A stretch of DNA of 64,000 nt, from contig NZ_CABVHK010000008.1 in assembly GCF_902497785.1 (NCBI RefSeq), positions 1-64,000 on the forward strand, in the 5' to 3' direction. The position numbers were made by a program, and so were the translations under genes. This DNA comes from Pseudomonas fluorescens. Lineage in GTDB: Bacteria; Pseudomonadota; Gammaproteobacteria; Pseudomonadales; Pseudomonadaceae. Of the stretch, positions 8,230 through 16,897 are shown piece by piece. Within the stretch, counting starts at the first letter, position 1. Each line of letters starts with the position of its first letter. The notes under the pieces are model-generated. The model did not search any database. It worked only from the letters and a program-made list of their open reading frames with translations, and was not told the DNA's origin.

Positions 8230-9630
8230 ATGACTGAAGCTGCCCTCGTCCCCGAAACCCCGCACGCTCCGTCCGTTATTCGGCTGCTGCTCGGCAAACT
8301 GGACATCGCCTACGAAGAAGTCCTCGACCACCACGGGTTGAATGCTTCGCGCAAAGTCCAGGCGGTGTTGCTCGACGACGCCGTCGGCTCGCTCATGGTG
8401 CTGTTCCCCCAAAGCCAGTTACTCGACCTCAATCGCCTCACCGAACTGACTGGTCGCCGCCTTACCGCCGTGCCCACCGAGCGCCTGGTAAAAATGCTCG
8501 GCAAGCACAACCTGAGCCTGTTGCCCGGTCTGCCGGCACTGACCAGCGCGCCGTGCCTGTACGAAGAAAGCCTGTTACGCGAACCGATGTTGCTGATCAA
8601 CTCGGGCGAGCCAAATGTGCTGCTGGAGATCACCAGCGAAGCGTTCAAGTCCATGCTGACCAAGGCCAGCGCCGCCAACTTCGGCGAGAACCTGAGCAGC
8701 ATTCGTCCCAACCTCGACCGTCCCGACGATGACGGCAAGGAAATCACCCAGGCCGTCCAGGCATTCACCGCGCGCCGCATCCAGCAACGCCTGGAGTCGA
8801 CCATCGAAATTCCGCCGCTGGCCGAGACCGCGCAGAAAATCATCAAACTGCGCGTCGACCCCAACGCCACCATCGACGACATCACCGGCGTCGTGGAAAC
8901 CGATCCGGCCCTGGCTGCTCAAGTCGTGAGCTGGGCGGCATCGCCTTACTATGCGTCGCCGGGCAAGATTCGTTCGGTTGAAGACGCGATCGTGCGGGTG
9001 CTGGGTTTCGACCTGGTGATCAACCTCGCGCTGGGCCTGGCACTGGGCAAAACCCTGAGCCTGCCGAAAGACCATCCGCAACACACCACGCCGTACTGGC
9101 AACAATCGATCTACACCGCCGCCGTCATCGAAGGCCTGACCCGCGCCATGCCCCGCGCCCAGCGCCCGGAAGCCGGCCTGACCTACCTCGCCGGCCTGCT
9201 GCACAACTTCGGTTACTTGCTGCTGGCCCACGTATTCCCGCCGCACTTCTCGCTGATCTGCCGCCACCTGGAGGTCAACCCGCACCTGTGCCACAGCTTT
9301 GTCGAGCAACACCTGCTGGGCATCAGCCGCGAACAGATCGGTTCATGGCTGATGCGCTATTGGGACATGCCCGAAGAACTGGCCACCGCGCTGCGCTTCC
9401 AGCACGACCCGAGCTACGACGGCGCCCACGCCGAGTACCCGAATCTGGTTTGTCTGGCTGTGCGCTTGCTGCGTAGTCGCGGGGTCGGGTCCGGGCCGGA
9501 TGAAGACATCCCCGACGCGCTGCTGGAACGCGTCGGCCTGACCCGCGAAAAAGCCAACGACGTCGTCAGCAAAGTCCTTGAAGCTGAAGTCCTGCTACGC
9601 GAACTCGCTTCGCAATTCAGCCAGGCCTAA
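8230..9630 (+). CDS. YbaK-like/HDOD fusion signalling protein
   Basis: A 466-residue two-domain protein. Residues ~10-170 resemble the YbaK/aminoacyl-tRNA deacylase fold (VIRLLLGKLDIAYEEV, then DDAVGSLMVLFPQSQLLDL). Residues ~195-400 form an HDOD domain (IPPLAETAQKIIKLRVDPNA, then a VETDPALAAQVVSWA segment and GLLHNFGYLL), a degenerate HD-type domain without full metal ligands that usually scaffolds signalling. Whether the N-terminal domain still edits tRNA is unknown; the combination is a family that I recognise in Pseudomonas without an assigned role. A TTATACT -10-like hexamer lies ~35 bases before the ATG, so it may have its own promoter separate from oxyR-recG. Confidence 0.8.
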   Translation: MTEAALVPETPHAPSVIRLLLGKLDIAYEEVLDHHGLNASRKVQAVLLDDAVGSLMVLFPQSQLLDLNRLTELTGRRLTAVPTERLVKMLGKHNLSLLPGLPALTSAPCLYEESLLREPMLLINSGEPNVLLEITSEAFKSMLTKASAANFGENLSSIRPNLDRPDDDGKEITQAVQAFTARRIQQRLESTIEIPPLAETAQKIIKLRVDPNATIDDITGVVETDPALAAQVVSWAASPYYASPGKIRSVEDAIVRVLGFDLVINLALGLALGKTLSLPKDHPQHTTPYWQQSIYTAAVIEGLTRAMPRAQRPEAGLTYLAGLLHNFGYLLLAHVFPPHFSLICRHLEVNPHLCHSFVEQHLLGISREQIGSWLMRYWDMPEELATALRFQHDPSYDGAHAEYPNLVCLAVRLLRSRGVGSGPDEDIPDALLERVGLTREKANDVVSKVLEAEVLLRELASQFSQA

Positions 9631-9638
9631 AGCACTAC

Positions 9639-9696
9639 GAGCAAGCCCGCTCCCACAGGATTTACGCGATCCCTGTGGGAGCGGGCTTGCCCGCGA
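9639..9696. repeat. Short REP inverted pair
   Basis: GAGCAAGCCCGCTCCCACAG and its complement CTGTGGGAGCGGGCTTGC flank a short AT-richer loop immediately after the HDOD gene; a compact REP doublet that can act as a transcript-end hairpin. Confidence 0.85.
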
Positions 9697-9734
9697 TGAA
9701 TCCAACCCGGTCTACCTGACCACCTCAACCCCCT

Positions 9735-9864
9735 GTGGCGAGGGAGCTTGCTCCCGTCCGGCTGCGCAGCAGTCGCAACCCAGCCAACGCAGCGTGTCAG
9801 ATACAACCAAGTCTCAGGCTTCAGGGCGGCTCCGCAGCCCAGCGGGAGCAAGCTCCCTCGCCAC
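9735..9864. repeat. REPIN, GTGGCGAGGG class, ~130 bp
   Basis: Arms GTGGCGAGGGAGCTTGCTCC and complement enclose a ~90-base spacer (starting CGTCCGGCTGCGCAGCAGTC). The spacer is recognisably the same as that of the element at 20206-20339 but in the opposite orientation. Confidence 0.9.
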
Positions 9865-9881
9865 ATGGCTAATCATCGAGC

Positions 9882-10271
9882 TCAAGCCTTGGCTCTAGCT
9901 TTCGCCTTGCGCGGCTTCAAATACTTGGTCAACCCCTGAAACCAGATCACCAGCGCCGGGTTGCCCTTGATTTGAATCGACTTGTCCTGAATCCCCGTCA
10001 TAAACGCCAACTGCTTGTTCTTCGCCTGCATCGTCGCAAAGCCATACGCCGCATCTTTAAAGGCAATCGCAAACGCCGGCTCGGCATACACGCCCGACTT
10101 ACTGGTAATGCGCTGATCCTTCACAAAGAAATGCCGCGCCACTTTCCCATCCAGGGTCTGTAGCTGGAACACCAACTCCTTGTCACCCAACTGCTGCTGA
10201 AACGCAGGATTAGTCCGACTGGCCTTACCCATCAACAAACCCAGCATCCACAGAAGAAAACGAAATTTCAT
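9882..10271 (-). CDS. Hypothetical protein, SCP2-like small domain
   Basis: A 129-residue protein with a hydrophobic N-terminus (FRFLLWMLGLLMG) that could be an uncleaved signal anchor, then a small alpha/beta domain: an antiparallel segment (ELVFQLQTLDGKVARHFFV) followed by 'ALVIWFQGLTKYL' near the C-terminus, and a very basic tail (KPRKAKARAKA). The pattern resembles the SCP2 sterol-carrier-like domain of bacterial 'lipid-binding' proteins, which would fit a hydrophobic ligand, but this is weak. The basic tail may bind the membrane surface or nucleic acid. Related Pseudomonas proteins carry uninformative names. It is the last core gene before the T6SS island. Confidence 0.65.
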   Translation of the reverse strand: MKFRFLLWMLGLLMGKASRTNPAFQQQLGDKELVFQLQTLDGKVARHFFVKDQRITSKSGVYAEPAFAIAFKDAAYGFATMQAKNKQLAFMTGIQDKSIQIKGNPALVIWFQGLTKYLKPRKAKARAKA

Positions 10272-10498
10272 GCGTGCAGCCTCAAAAGGGAAATGAACGG
10301 CCGGCGCAGTGTAGCGACTTCGAATGAGAACGCCACCATTGCGCAGTGTTAGAGGAAGATGCCCTGGTTTTTGCCGCTAATGACTACCAAGTCACGCACC
10401 GTCGATCATCTCTGCACCACATCACATTCAGTATCCGCCCCCACACCTGAAGAAACCCCATCCTGTAGGAGCTGCCGAAGGCTGCGATCTTTTGATCT
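10272..10498. other. Gene-free stretch with a single REP unit
   Basis: No convincing coding region. The only recognisable element is one unpaired REP arm (TGTAGGAGCTGCCGAAGGCT...) at about 10464-10493, running into TTTTGATCTT. The stretch borders the 3' end of the T6SS island. Confidence 0.6.
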
Positions 10499-10724
10499 TC
10501 AGAAAAAGGGCAGAAAAAGGGGAGGGCCAAAGTCTACCTCCCCTCCGACGTACTCAACTGCTTTGGAGTAATCCATTGCAGTTGCCTTCTCGTCAACCAC
10601 TGAAACCGCCTTGTAGAAGCCATCTCCAATTAAACCGGTACGGAGATAGATGAGCTCATTCAAGCGAAAACTTGTCAGCTGCTTCAGGCAGGCTGAAGTG
10701 CATTTCGTTAGCGAGGTTGAACAT
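10499..10724 (-). pseudogene. Probable frameshifted small gene remnant
   Basis: On the minus strand a GGGAG ribosome-binding site precedes ATG at 10724 and a 22-codon frame (MFNLANEMHFSLPEAADKFS...) that stops at 10656. From exactly that point the +1 frame continues with a plausible peptide, NELIYLRTGLIGDGFYKAVS, then VVDEKATAMDYSKAVEYVGG, ending at a TGA at 10499. A single-base indel near 10660 would join the two into a ~74-residue protein. I do not recognise the family. It lies just downstream of stk1 in the same direction. Alternatives: a chance ORF pair, or a 22-residue peptide gene. Confidence 0.35.
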
Positions 10725-10752
10725 TGCTTGCTCCCTGTTCGGTAGTCATCCG

Positions 10753-11754
10753 TTACGCCCGAAGTCGCAGACGTTGCAGCAAAGACGCGGTGGCGCCCAT
10801 GGCGTCACGCAGTTGTGCGGCGCTGATCGTGCGATCAGCGGCATCGAATGCCAGCGCCGTGCGCAGGGCTGGCCAGCAGTGTTTCGGTAGATTGCGCGGC
10901 GCGTGCAGTTCGCGGTCGAGCCGGGTGTCGCGGGCCTCGGTTGAGGGCAAACGCCGGAACGGGTGTTTGCCGCCCGCGAGTTCGTAGAGCACGCAGGCCA
11001 CGCCGTACACATCGGCGCTGGCCGACAGCGGCTGGCCCTCGAGCAGTTCCGGTGCGGCGTAGCCCGGTGTCCAGGCGTTGAAACGGTCGCGACTGAGGTG
11101 TGGCAGGCCGGGCAGGATGCCTTCTTCAGCCTGGCCCAGACCGAAGTCAAACAGGCGCACGCCTTCTTCGCTGAGCATCACGTTGCTCGGTTTGATGTCG
11201 CCGTGCAGCACGCCGCGCTCGTGGGCGTAGGCCAGCGCGTCGAGCAACGGCAACGCGATGTCGCGCAGTTCTTTCCACGGCAGGCCCAGGGGTCGCTCGC
11301 AGAGCAGTTTGTCCAGGGTCAGCCCACGCATGAGTTCCATGGTGATGAAGGCGCGCTGGCAGTCGGTGTCCACTTCAAAGGTGTGCGGTCGCAGCACGTT
11401 GTCGTGGCGCAGGCGTCGGGTCAAAGCGAACTCGCTGTAGAGCAAGGCGCTGGCGTCCGGCGATTCGGCAAATTCTTCGCTGAGGATTTTCAGCGCGATG
11501 TAAGGGTCGGGGTCGCCGAACTGTTCGCTCAGCAAGTCCCGTGCGCGGTAAACCGCGCCCATGCCGCCGGCGCCGAGCAGGCGTTCGATGCGGTAACGGC
11601 CGCCCAGCACGTCCGGCAATTCGCCGACGCTGGCCCGTGTCGGCGCCAGTGCCGGCTCGACAGTGTGCGACTTGGCAAACGCAAAGTAGGTCAGGTTATT
11701 GGCCTGCTCTTCGCTTATCAGCAGGTCATCGAGCGGCGGCATGAGTTGAGTCAT
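10753..11754 (-). CDS. stk1: T6SS-associated Ser/Thr kinase (PpkA/Stk1-type)
   Basis: A 333-residue Hanks-type kinase with no transmembrane segment, matching the short Stk1 of HSI-II-type T6SS clusters rather than the long membrane PpkA of HSI-I. Motifs in order: glycine loop GAGGMGAVY, catalytic HGDIKPSN, DFG (RLFDFGLGQ) and APE (YAAPELLEG). It phosphorylates targets such as the Fha protein to post-translationally activate secretion. I choose the ATG of MTQLMPPLDD because it overlaps the stp1 stop by four bases (ATGA); the longer open frame would run deep into stp1. It is the last gene of the cluster. Confidence 0.92.
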   Translation of the reverse strand: MTQLMPPLDDLLISEEQANNLTYFAFAKSHTVEPALAPTRASVGELPDVLGGRYRIERLLGAGGMGAVYRARDLLSEQFGDPDPYIALKILSEEFAESPDASALLYSEFALTRRLRHDNVLRPHTFEVDTDCQRAFITMELMRGLTLDKLLCERPLGLPWKELRDIALPLLDALAYAHERGVLHGDIKPSNVMLSEEGVRLFDFGLGQAEEGILPGLPHLSRDRFNAWTPGYAAPELLEGQPLSASADVYGVACVLYELAGGKHPFRRLPSTEARDTRLDRELHAPRNLPKHCWPALRTALAFDAADRTISAAQLRDAMGATASLLQRLRLRA

Positions 11755-12479
11755 TGGCGGATCACCACGGCGGTCAGGTTGTCCCGGGCCGAGCCGCGCA
11801 GCGCACCGTCGAACAGACGCTCCAGCGCGACGTGCGGCGCGGTCAGGCTCAGGGCGTTGCCCAAGGCATCGGTGCTCAGCCCGTTGTACAAACCATCGCT
11901 GCACAACAGAAACGCATCGCCGGGATAGACCTCAAGTTCGAGCACGTCCAGGGTCAGCTGCTCGGCGGCCCCGACCGCACGGGTCAAGGCGTGAGCGGCG
12001 GGGTGAGCGCGGGCGTCTTCGACGCTCATGTGTTGCTCGTCGATCAGTTGCTGTTGCAGCGAATGGTCCCTGGACAGTTGATACAAACGCTGGCCGCGCC
12101 ACAGGTAGCAACGGCTGTCGCCGGCCCAGATGCAGGCCGCACGATTGCCTTCCACCAGCAGCGCCACGACGGTGCTGCCCATGATGCTGTCGTGGCGCCC
12201 GGCGGTGACGGTCAACTCCTGACCCAAGCGGCGGTTGAGCCAGTGCAGGCACTGGCGAATGCCTGTGAGTCGTTCGTCGAAGTCATCCCGCACCGGCAAT
12301 TCCGCCAGGCTCGCGACGATCAACTGGCTGGCAACGTCGCCCCCCTGATGACCGCCCATGCCGTCCGCGACCACCCACAGCCCCTGCTGTGGACAGTCGA
12401 GGAAAGCGTCTTCGTTGCGCGCCCGAACCTTGCCGGCATCGGTGCGCGCAGCGCTGCGCCAGGGACTGGCAACCAGCAT
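11751..12479 (-). CDS. stp1: T6SS-associated PP2C Ser/Thr phosphatase (PppA/Stp1-type)
   Basis: A 242-residue PPM/PP2C phosphatase that opposes the Stk1 kinase. Metal-binding motifs are present: RTDAGKVRARNEDA near the N-terminus, VADGMGGHQGGD (~40-50), AGDSRCYLWR (~110), LLCSDGLYNGLS (~185) and the terminal ARDNLTAVVI. The start (MLVASPWRSA) overlaps the last base of the tssM stop (TGATG) and its stop overlaps the stk1 start, so the three are translationally coupled. It is cytoplasmic, with no membrane segment. Confidence 0.92.
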   Translation of the reverse strand: MLVASPWRSAARTDAGKVRARNEDAFLDCPQQGLWVVADGMGGHQGGDVASQLIVASLAELPVRDDFDERLTGIRQCLHWLNRRLGQELTVTAGRHDSIMGSTVVALLVEGNRAACIWAGDSRCYLWRGQRLYQLSRDHSLQQQLIDEQHMSVEDARAHPAAHALTRAVGAAEQLTLDVLELEVYPGDAFLLCSDGLYNGLSTDALGNALSLTAPHVALERLFDGALRGSARDNLTAVVIRQ

Positions 12480-15400
12480 CAGAGCTGCACCGGCATACGG
12501 AAGGTGCGCAGCACGCCCATGTCGAACGGGTTCGGTGTGCGCTGGCTCGACAGCAAGTAGTTGGCGCGCAGGCCGCCCACGTCCGCTTTCAATACCAGCA
12601 CGTCGCGACCATTCAGGTACTCGGTCTGCATCAGGTCGAACAGTCGGAACAGCGACCATGGGCCGGTGTTCTTTTCGATGCCGATCGGGCGCCCGGCCAT
12701 TTTGTCGAGGACCAGACTGGTGCGACCGTCTTCAGCATCGGTCGGCCATTTGAACGACACCGGCACGATCGGGCCGTGGCGGTACTCGATGGTCCTGTCG
12801 CCGAACTTGAATTCGGAACGGCTGACCGCTGGATCGAGGGTGTAGGGCTCCAGTTTGAACTGCACTTGCGGCTCGGCCGGGTTGATCGAGAAGAAGCTCT
12901 GGCGAATGACTTGAGCCGCGGCCATCTGGTCGAGGTAGAGCCTGGAGATCGGCATGCTGTGACCGTCAATGCTGCGCAGTCGGTAGTTGCCTGGATCGCC
13001 GCTCACAAACGGCCGCATGTAGTTCTCGAAGAAGCGATCGGCAATGCCCTGCGCCTTGAAGAACTCGCGGAAATCGCTGATCGCCACTTCGCTGGTGCTG
13101 TGGGCACTGAACGGGTAACGCTTGTTGATCGCCTTGCCGTAGAAGCTGTACAGCTCACTCTGATAACGCTGGTTCAGGTACTGGTAGGAATCGTTGAGCA
13201 CCAGACGCCAGGTGTCTTCGGCCAGCACGTTGAACCACACGCTGACGGGACGCGGCAGGCGATTGGACGCGTTGCGCAAGCTGCTCAGCGCATCACGCTG
13301 GCCGCTCATGCGCGTCTTGGCCATCTCGAACGCAGCCTGCTCCGGCGCACTGGCACGCGCGAGGCTCGCCAGTTGCATTTGCAGATCGTTAAGCGCCGTC
13401 AGTGCCGGGGTCAGATCAGCGGCCGGGCCGTTGTTTTCATCCAGCAAACGGTGCAGCGGTTCGAAGCGACGTTGAAGGGATTTCTTCGCGGTGTCCGGTA
13501 AGTTCTTCGCCATGTCCGACGCTTTGTCCGCTGCAGCGGCGGCCAATTTGCCAAGCTTGCCGCCCTTCTCGCCCAATTTGTCAGCGGCTTCGGCCGCTTC
13601 ATCAGCGCTGTCGGCGATGGCCGCGAAACGCGTGTTCTCGCGCACTTCCACCAGCAGTTGCAACACTGGCGAGTTGGCCGACGTCAGGCCTGCCAGTTGC
13701 TCGGCGCCTTCGCTTGCATCGGTGATCGGCGGCAAGGCCACCTGGCCGACCGCTTCGCTCCAGAAGTTGGCGTAGTCGCGGAAATACAGTTGTTCCAGCT
13801 CGACCATCAGGCGACGCAAGTCCATGCCGCTGATGCCCGAGCCTTCGCCCAGTACCCAGTTGTCACGCAGAAGTTCGGTCACCAGAGCCGTGCCCTGAAT
13901 CGAGAAATACTGCTGGTAACCCTGTTGCGTGTAGAAACCCGGGATCACGTAATCGGTGCCGACAAACAGTGCGCCTTGAGGCCCCAGGTGTTGGCTGAAG
14001 CGGTATTCCGGCAGGTCACGGGCCTGCTCGCGCAGCATCCGGTAAACCACGTTCGCCAGCGACTCGCTGCGCAGCACCTGACGCACCTGAGCCACCAGTT
14101 GATCGTTCAGCGGGTAGATAAAAGGTTGCTGGAGCAAGCGTTCGAAATGCGTGTTCAGACCGTTTTGCACCGCAGTGTTGCCGGCGTAACGCAGGGACCA
14201 GTCGGTGGCGACCCAATCCTTGAGCCATGTAGCGTCGCGACGATCTTTCATGTTCAGCATCAGGTACGCGCGCAGGCTGTTGAGCAGGCGTTCGCGGTCC
14301 TTCATGTTGGCGCGGATCTGCCCTTCCAGCAGGCTCGCGACCTTCGGCAGCAGTTGGCTTTCGAGCTCGCGCTCGTAGGCCGCCTTGACCACCGGATTGA
14401 TCTCTTCACCCTGATACAGGCCGCCGCGCTCGTGGTACGACACGTCGCCTTTTTTCGGGAAAACCTGCGTTGCCGCATAACTCGTGTCGAGAGGCTTGAG
14501 CACCGCCATGGAATCATCACGCGCGGTCAGCGCCGAGCGTTGCTGGGTCCAGTTTTGTGCCAGGTTGCGCAGGTTTTCAAGGCGCTCGTAGTTGGCCGAG
14601 AAACCACCGGCCCACAGCAGGCCGAACAGGCCCAGCGCCGCCAAAGCGCCAACGTACAACGCACGCTGGCCCCAATGGATGCGACTGCGTTCACGCTTGT
14701 CCAGACCGGCCAGATCGGCCTCGGGGAAAATCACCCGGCTGAGCAAATGGTGAATGAATCGCGAACGGCCGCTGCGCAAGGTCGGCAGCACACCCGCTTT
14801 CATGCCCAGGTTGGCGCCAATACCGGCGGTGTCGGCGTCCATTTGCTCAGTCAGGTGCGATGCACTGGTCAGGTAGAAACCGCGCAACTGGCTGACACGC
14901 TGATAACGGTTGCCGGTGAACGCCATGTCGACGAACAGGCACAGGCGCTCGCCGATCTGCCCCAGCTGATGCGGAAAGTCGAGGATGCGGCCACGGCGCT
15001 GAGTGTCGCGCTCCTGGTGCATGCGCATGATCACCTGACTGTTCAGGCGACGCAGCAGCTCTTCGAACTCGGCGCGCAGCACGGTAACGTCGGCGCCACT
15101 CTGCTCTTTTCGAAAGCTGGTGCCGAGTACCTGATCGCTTTCTTCGCGGGTCAGTTGATCGAAGAATTCGTCGAAACCCAGCAGTTGATCAGCCTTGCTC
15201 AGGACCAGATAGACCGGCACATCGACGTGCAGTTTTTGATGCACATCCTGCAGACGTGCACGCACCTGGCGCGCCAAGATTTCCAGGTCCGGCTCGCTGA
15301 CGCCTAGCAGTGTTTCCACTGGAATGGTCACCAGCACACCGTTCAACGGACGATTGCGGCGGCGCTTGCGCAGCAGGTCAAGCAAGGTGCTCCAGGCGCT

Positions 15401-16003
15401 GCCGTCGACTTCGGCATCCGCCTGTGTCAGGTATCGGCCGGCGGTGTCGATCAGCACACCGTGATCGGCGAAGTACCAGTCGCAATGACGAGTGCCGAGG
15501 GTGTCGCGGGTCAGTTTTCGGTCGATCTTGTTGATCGGAAACTCAAGGCCCGAGAAGTCCAGCAGACTGGTCTTGCCGCCGCCCTGCGGGCCAATCAGCA
15601 AGTACCACGGCAAATCGCTGCGCCAGCGTTCGCTGCGGCCGCGATAGAGGCTCGAGGTCTTCAGGGTTTTCAACGCATCCATGAAGCGCACGCGCAGCTC
15701 TTTCTGCTCTTCGTCCATCTTCTCTTCGCGACGGATGCGATCCTGACCGTCTTCGGTCTCTTCGACCGCTTTCTTGCGCACACCGGCGCGCCAGCTGACG
15801 AAGACCATGGTCAGGCCCCAAATTAGGAACAGCACACTGATGGTCAGCAGGCGCGAGGTCGAGGCTTCCCAGAACCTGTAGTCATCGACCGCCAGCAGCG
15901 GCCCGACGAACCACACCAGCAGTGCGACAAACAGCACCAGCAGCAAGGTCCAGACCCAGGTCTTGCGCAAGAATGCGCCGACTTTCTTGAAAAACTTTTT
16001 CAT
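12479..16003 (-). CDS. tssM: T6SS inner-membrane ATPase-like scaffold TssM (IcmF)
   Basis: A 1174-residue IcmF protein, full length. TssM with TssL and TssJ forms the envelope-spanning membrane complex of T6SS. The N-terminus has two membrane helices (~16-37 and ~53-71), a cytoplasmic GTPase-like domain with an intact Walker A (GPQGGGKT, ~138-145), a third helix (~448-466, YVGALAALGLFGLLWAGG) and a ~700-residue periplasmic region that contacts TssJ. I start at MKKFFKKVGAFL, which gives a Lys-rich cytoplasmic leader; the longer frame overlaps tssL. The 3' end overlaps the stp1 start. There is no sign of damage in this gene. Confidence 0.96.
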   Translation of the reverse strand: MKKFFKKVGAFLRKTWVWTLLLVLFVALLVWFVGPLLAVDDYRFWEASTSRLLTISVLFLIWGLTMVFVSWRAGVRKKAVEETEDGQDRIRREEKMDEEQKELRVRFMDALKTLKTSSLYRGRSERWRSDLPWYLLIGPQGGGKTSLLDFSGLEFPINKIDRKLTRDTLGTRHCDWYFADHGVLIDTAGRYLTQADAEVDGSAWSTLLDLLRKRRRNRPLNGVLVTIPVETLLGVSEPDLEILARQVRARLQDVHQKLHVDVPVYLVLSKADQLLGFDEFFDQLTREESDQVLGTSFRKEQSGADVTVLRAEFEELLRRLNSQVIMRMHQERDTQRRGRILDFPHQLGQIGERLCLFVDMAFTGNRYQRVSQLRGFYLTSASHLTEQMDADTAGIGANLGMKAGVLPTLRSGRSRFIHHLLSRVIFPEADLAGLDKRERSRIHWGQRALYVGALAALGLFGLLWAGGFSANYERLENLRNLAQNWTQQRSALTARDDSMAVLKPLDTSYAATQVFPKKGDVSYHERGGLYQGEEINPVVKAAYERELESQLLPKVASLLEGQIRANMKDRERLLNSLRAYLMLNMKDRRDATWLKDWVATDWSLRYAGNTAVQNGLNTHFERLLQQPFIYPLNDQLVAQVRQVLRSESLANVVYRMLREQARDLPEYRFSQHLGPQGALFVGTDYVIPGFYTQQGYQQYFSIQGTALVTELLRDNWVLGEGSGISGMDLRRLMVELEQLYFRDYANFWSEAVGQVALPPITDASEGAEQLAGLTSANSPVLQLLVEVRENTRFAAIADSADEAAEAADKLGEKGGKLGKLAAAAADKASDMAKNLPDTAKKSLQRRFEPLHRLLDENNGPAADLTPALTALNDLQMQLASLARASAPEQAAFEMAKTRMSGQRDALSSLRNASNRLPRPVSVWFNVLAEDTWRLVLNDSYQYLNQRYQSELYSFYGKAINKRYPFSAHSTSEVAISDFREFFKAQGIADRFFENYMRPFVSGDPGNYRLRSIDGHSMPISRLYLDQMAAAQVIRQSFFSINPAEPQVQFKLEPYTLDPAVSRSEFKFGDRTIEYRHGPIVPVSFKWPTDAEDGRTSLVLDKMAGRPIGIEKNTGPWSLFRLFDLMQTEYLNGRDVLVLKADVGGLRANYLLSSQRTPNPFDMGVLRTFRMPVQL

Positions 16004-16016
16004 CACACGTCCCTGT

Positions 16017-16892
16017 TTACGGCTTCGACTGCGGCTGAACCGCCGCCGGATCAAGCTGCTGATAAGGTTGCAGAACGGTGTCGCGTTGCTCGCCCAAGAC
16101 CCAGGCGAAACCCGAATACATCACCACCAGACACACCACGGTGAACAACACCACCATCCACGCCGGCACGATGCGCACCAGGCTGCGGCGCTGGTCGTTC
16201 AAGCCTTCCCAATGCGGCGACAGTTCGCGCGGCACGTCGCCGCGCAGCTGACGAATCTGCCGATACAAGGCGTCGCGGATGCCTTCGAGTTCGAGCATGC
16301 CGCGCGCTTGTACGCGGTACTTGCCTTCAAAACCGAGAGACAGGCACAGGTACATCAGCTCCAGCATCGGCAGGTGCCTGGCCGGGTTTTTCGACAGCCG
16401 ATCCAGCAGCTTGAAGAACTTCTCGCCACCGGAGGTTTCGTTGTGGAAGCTGCTGAGCAGGCTCATCTGCGACCACTCGCTTTCGTTGCCCCACGGCGTG
16501 GTCACGACGGCTTCATCGACCACGGTGCACAGCACATAACGCGCGGCCATCACCTGGCTGCTTTCGGCGCCGTTGTGCAGTGCACGCACTTCAAACAATT
16601 TCAGCCCAGCAGTCAGTAGCTTGTTGAGAGCGTACAGGTCTTCGCGGGTGGCGCTGTGCTTGAGCCGTACCACTTCCGAGAGCAGGTCGGAGCCTGCGGC
16701 AACCAGCGAATTGAGGCTGATGTTGAAGGACTCCGCCGGGCGCAGGCGCGCGGCGTAGATCATCCGTTCTTCGAGCTGTTCGAAACGCGGCGGTGCGGCG
16801 AAATCGGTCAGCGGACTTTGCGCCGGGCCGTGGCCCTGGCGGTCGAGCAAGACGGTTTTATCGTCCTGCTGGTGTTCCATGTCCTTGATCAT
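16017..16892 (-). CDS. tssL: T6SS inner-membrane protein TssL (DotU/IcmH)
   Basis: A 291-residue DotU-type TssL. The cytoplasmic hook domain (~40-235) carries family features such as RLKHSATREDLYALNKLLTA and VDEAVVTTPWG, and the single C-terminal membrane helix is at ~243-267 (WMVVLFTVVCLVVMYSGFAW) with only a short periplasmic tail; there is no OmpA-like peptidoglycan-binding extension. The start is uncertain by four codons: ATG at 16892 or the second ATG at 16880, which has AAGGAC just before it. It lies between tssK (five bases) and tssM (13 bases). Confidence 0.94.
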   Translation of the reverse strand: MIKDMEHQQDDKTVLLDRQGHGPAQSPLTDFAAPPRFEQLEERMIYAARLRPAESFNISLNSLVAAGSDLLSEVVRLKHSATREDLYALNKLLTAGLKLFEVRALHNGAESSQVMAARYVLCTVVDEAVVTTPWGNESEWSQMSLLSSFHNETSGGEKFFKLLDRLSKNPARHLPMLELMYLCLSLGFEGKYRVQARGMLELEGIRDALYRQIRQLRGDVPRELSPHWEGLNDQRRSLVRIVPAWMVVLFTVVCLVVMYSGFAWVLGEQRDTVLQPYQQLDPAAVQPQSKP

Positions 16893-16897
16893 GTCGG

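Noticed and set aside
6343..8412. A 689-codon minus-strand open frame opposite recG
   Set aside because: The translation has the same shadow composition and spans the recG-HDOD boundary; RecG motifs are on the plus strand.
10359..10571. A 70-codon plus-strand frame after the SCP2-like gene
   Set aside because: It runs through a REP arm and the opposite strand has better coding signals; no ribosome-binding site.
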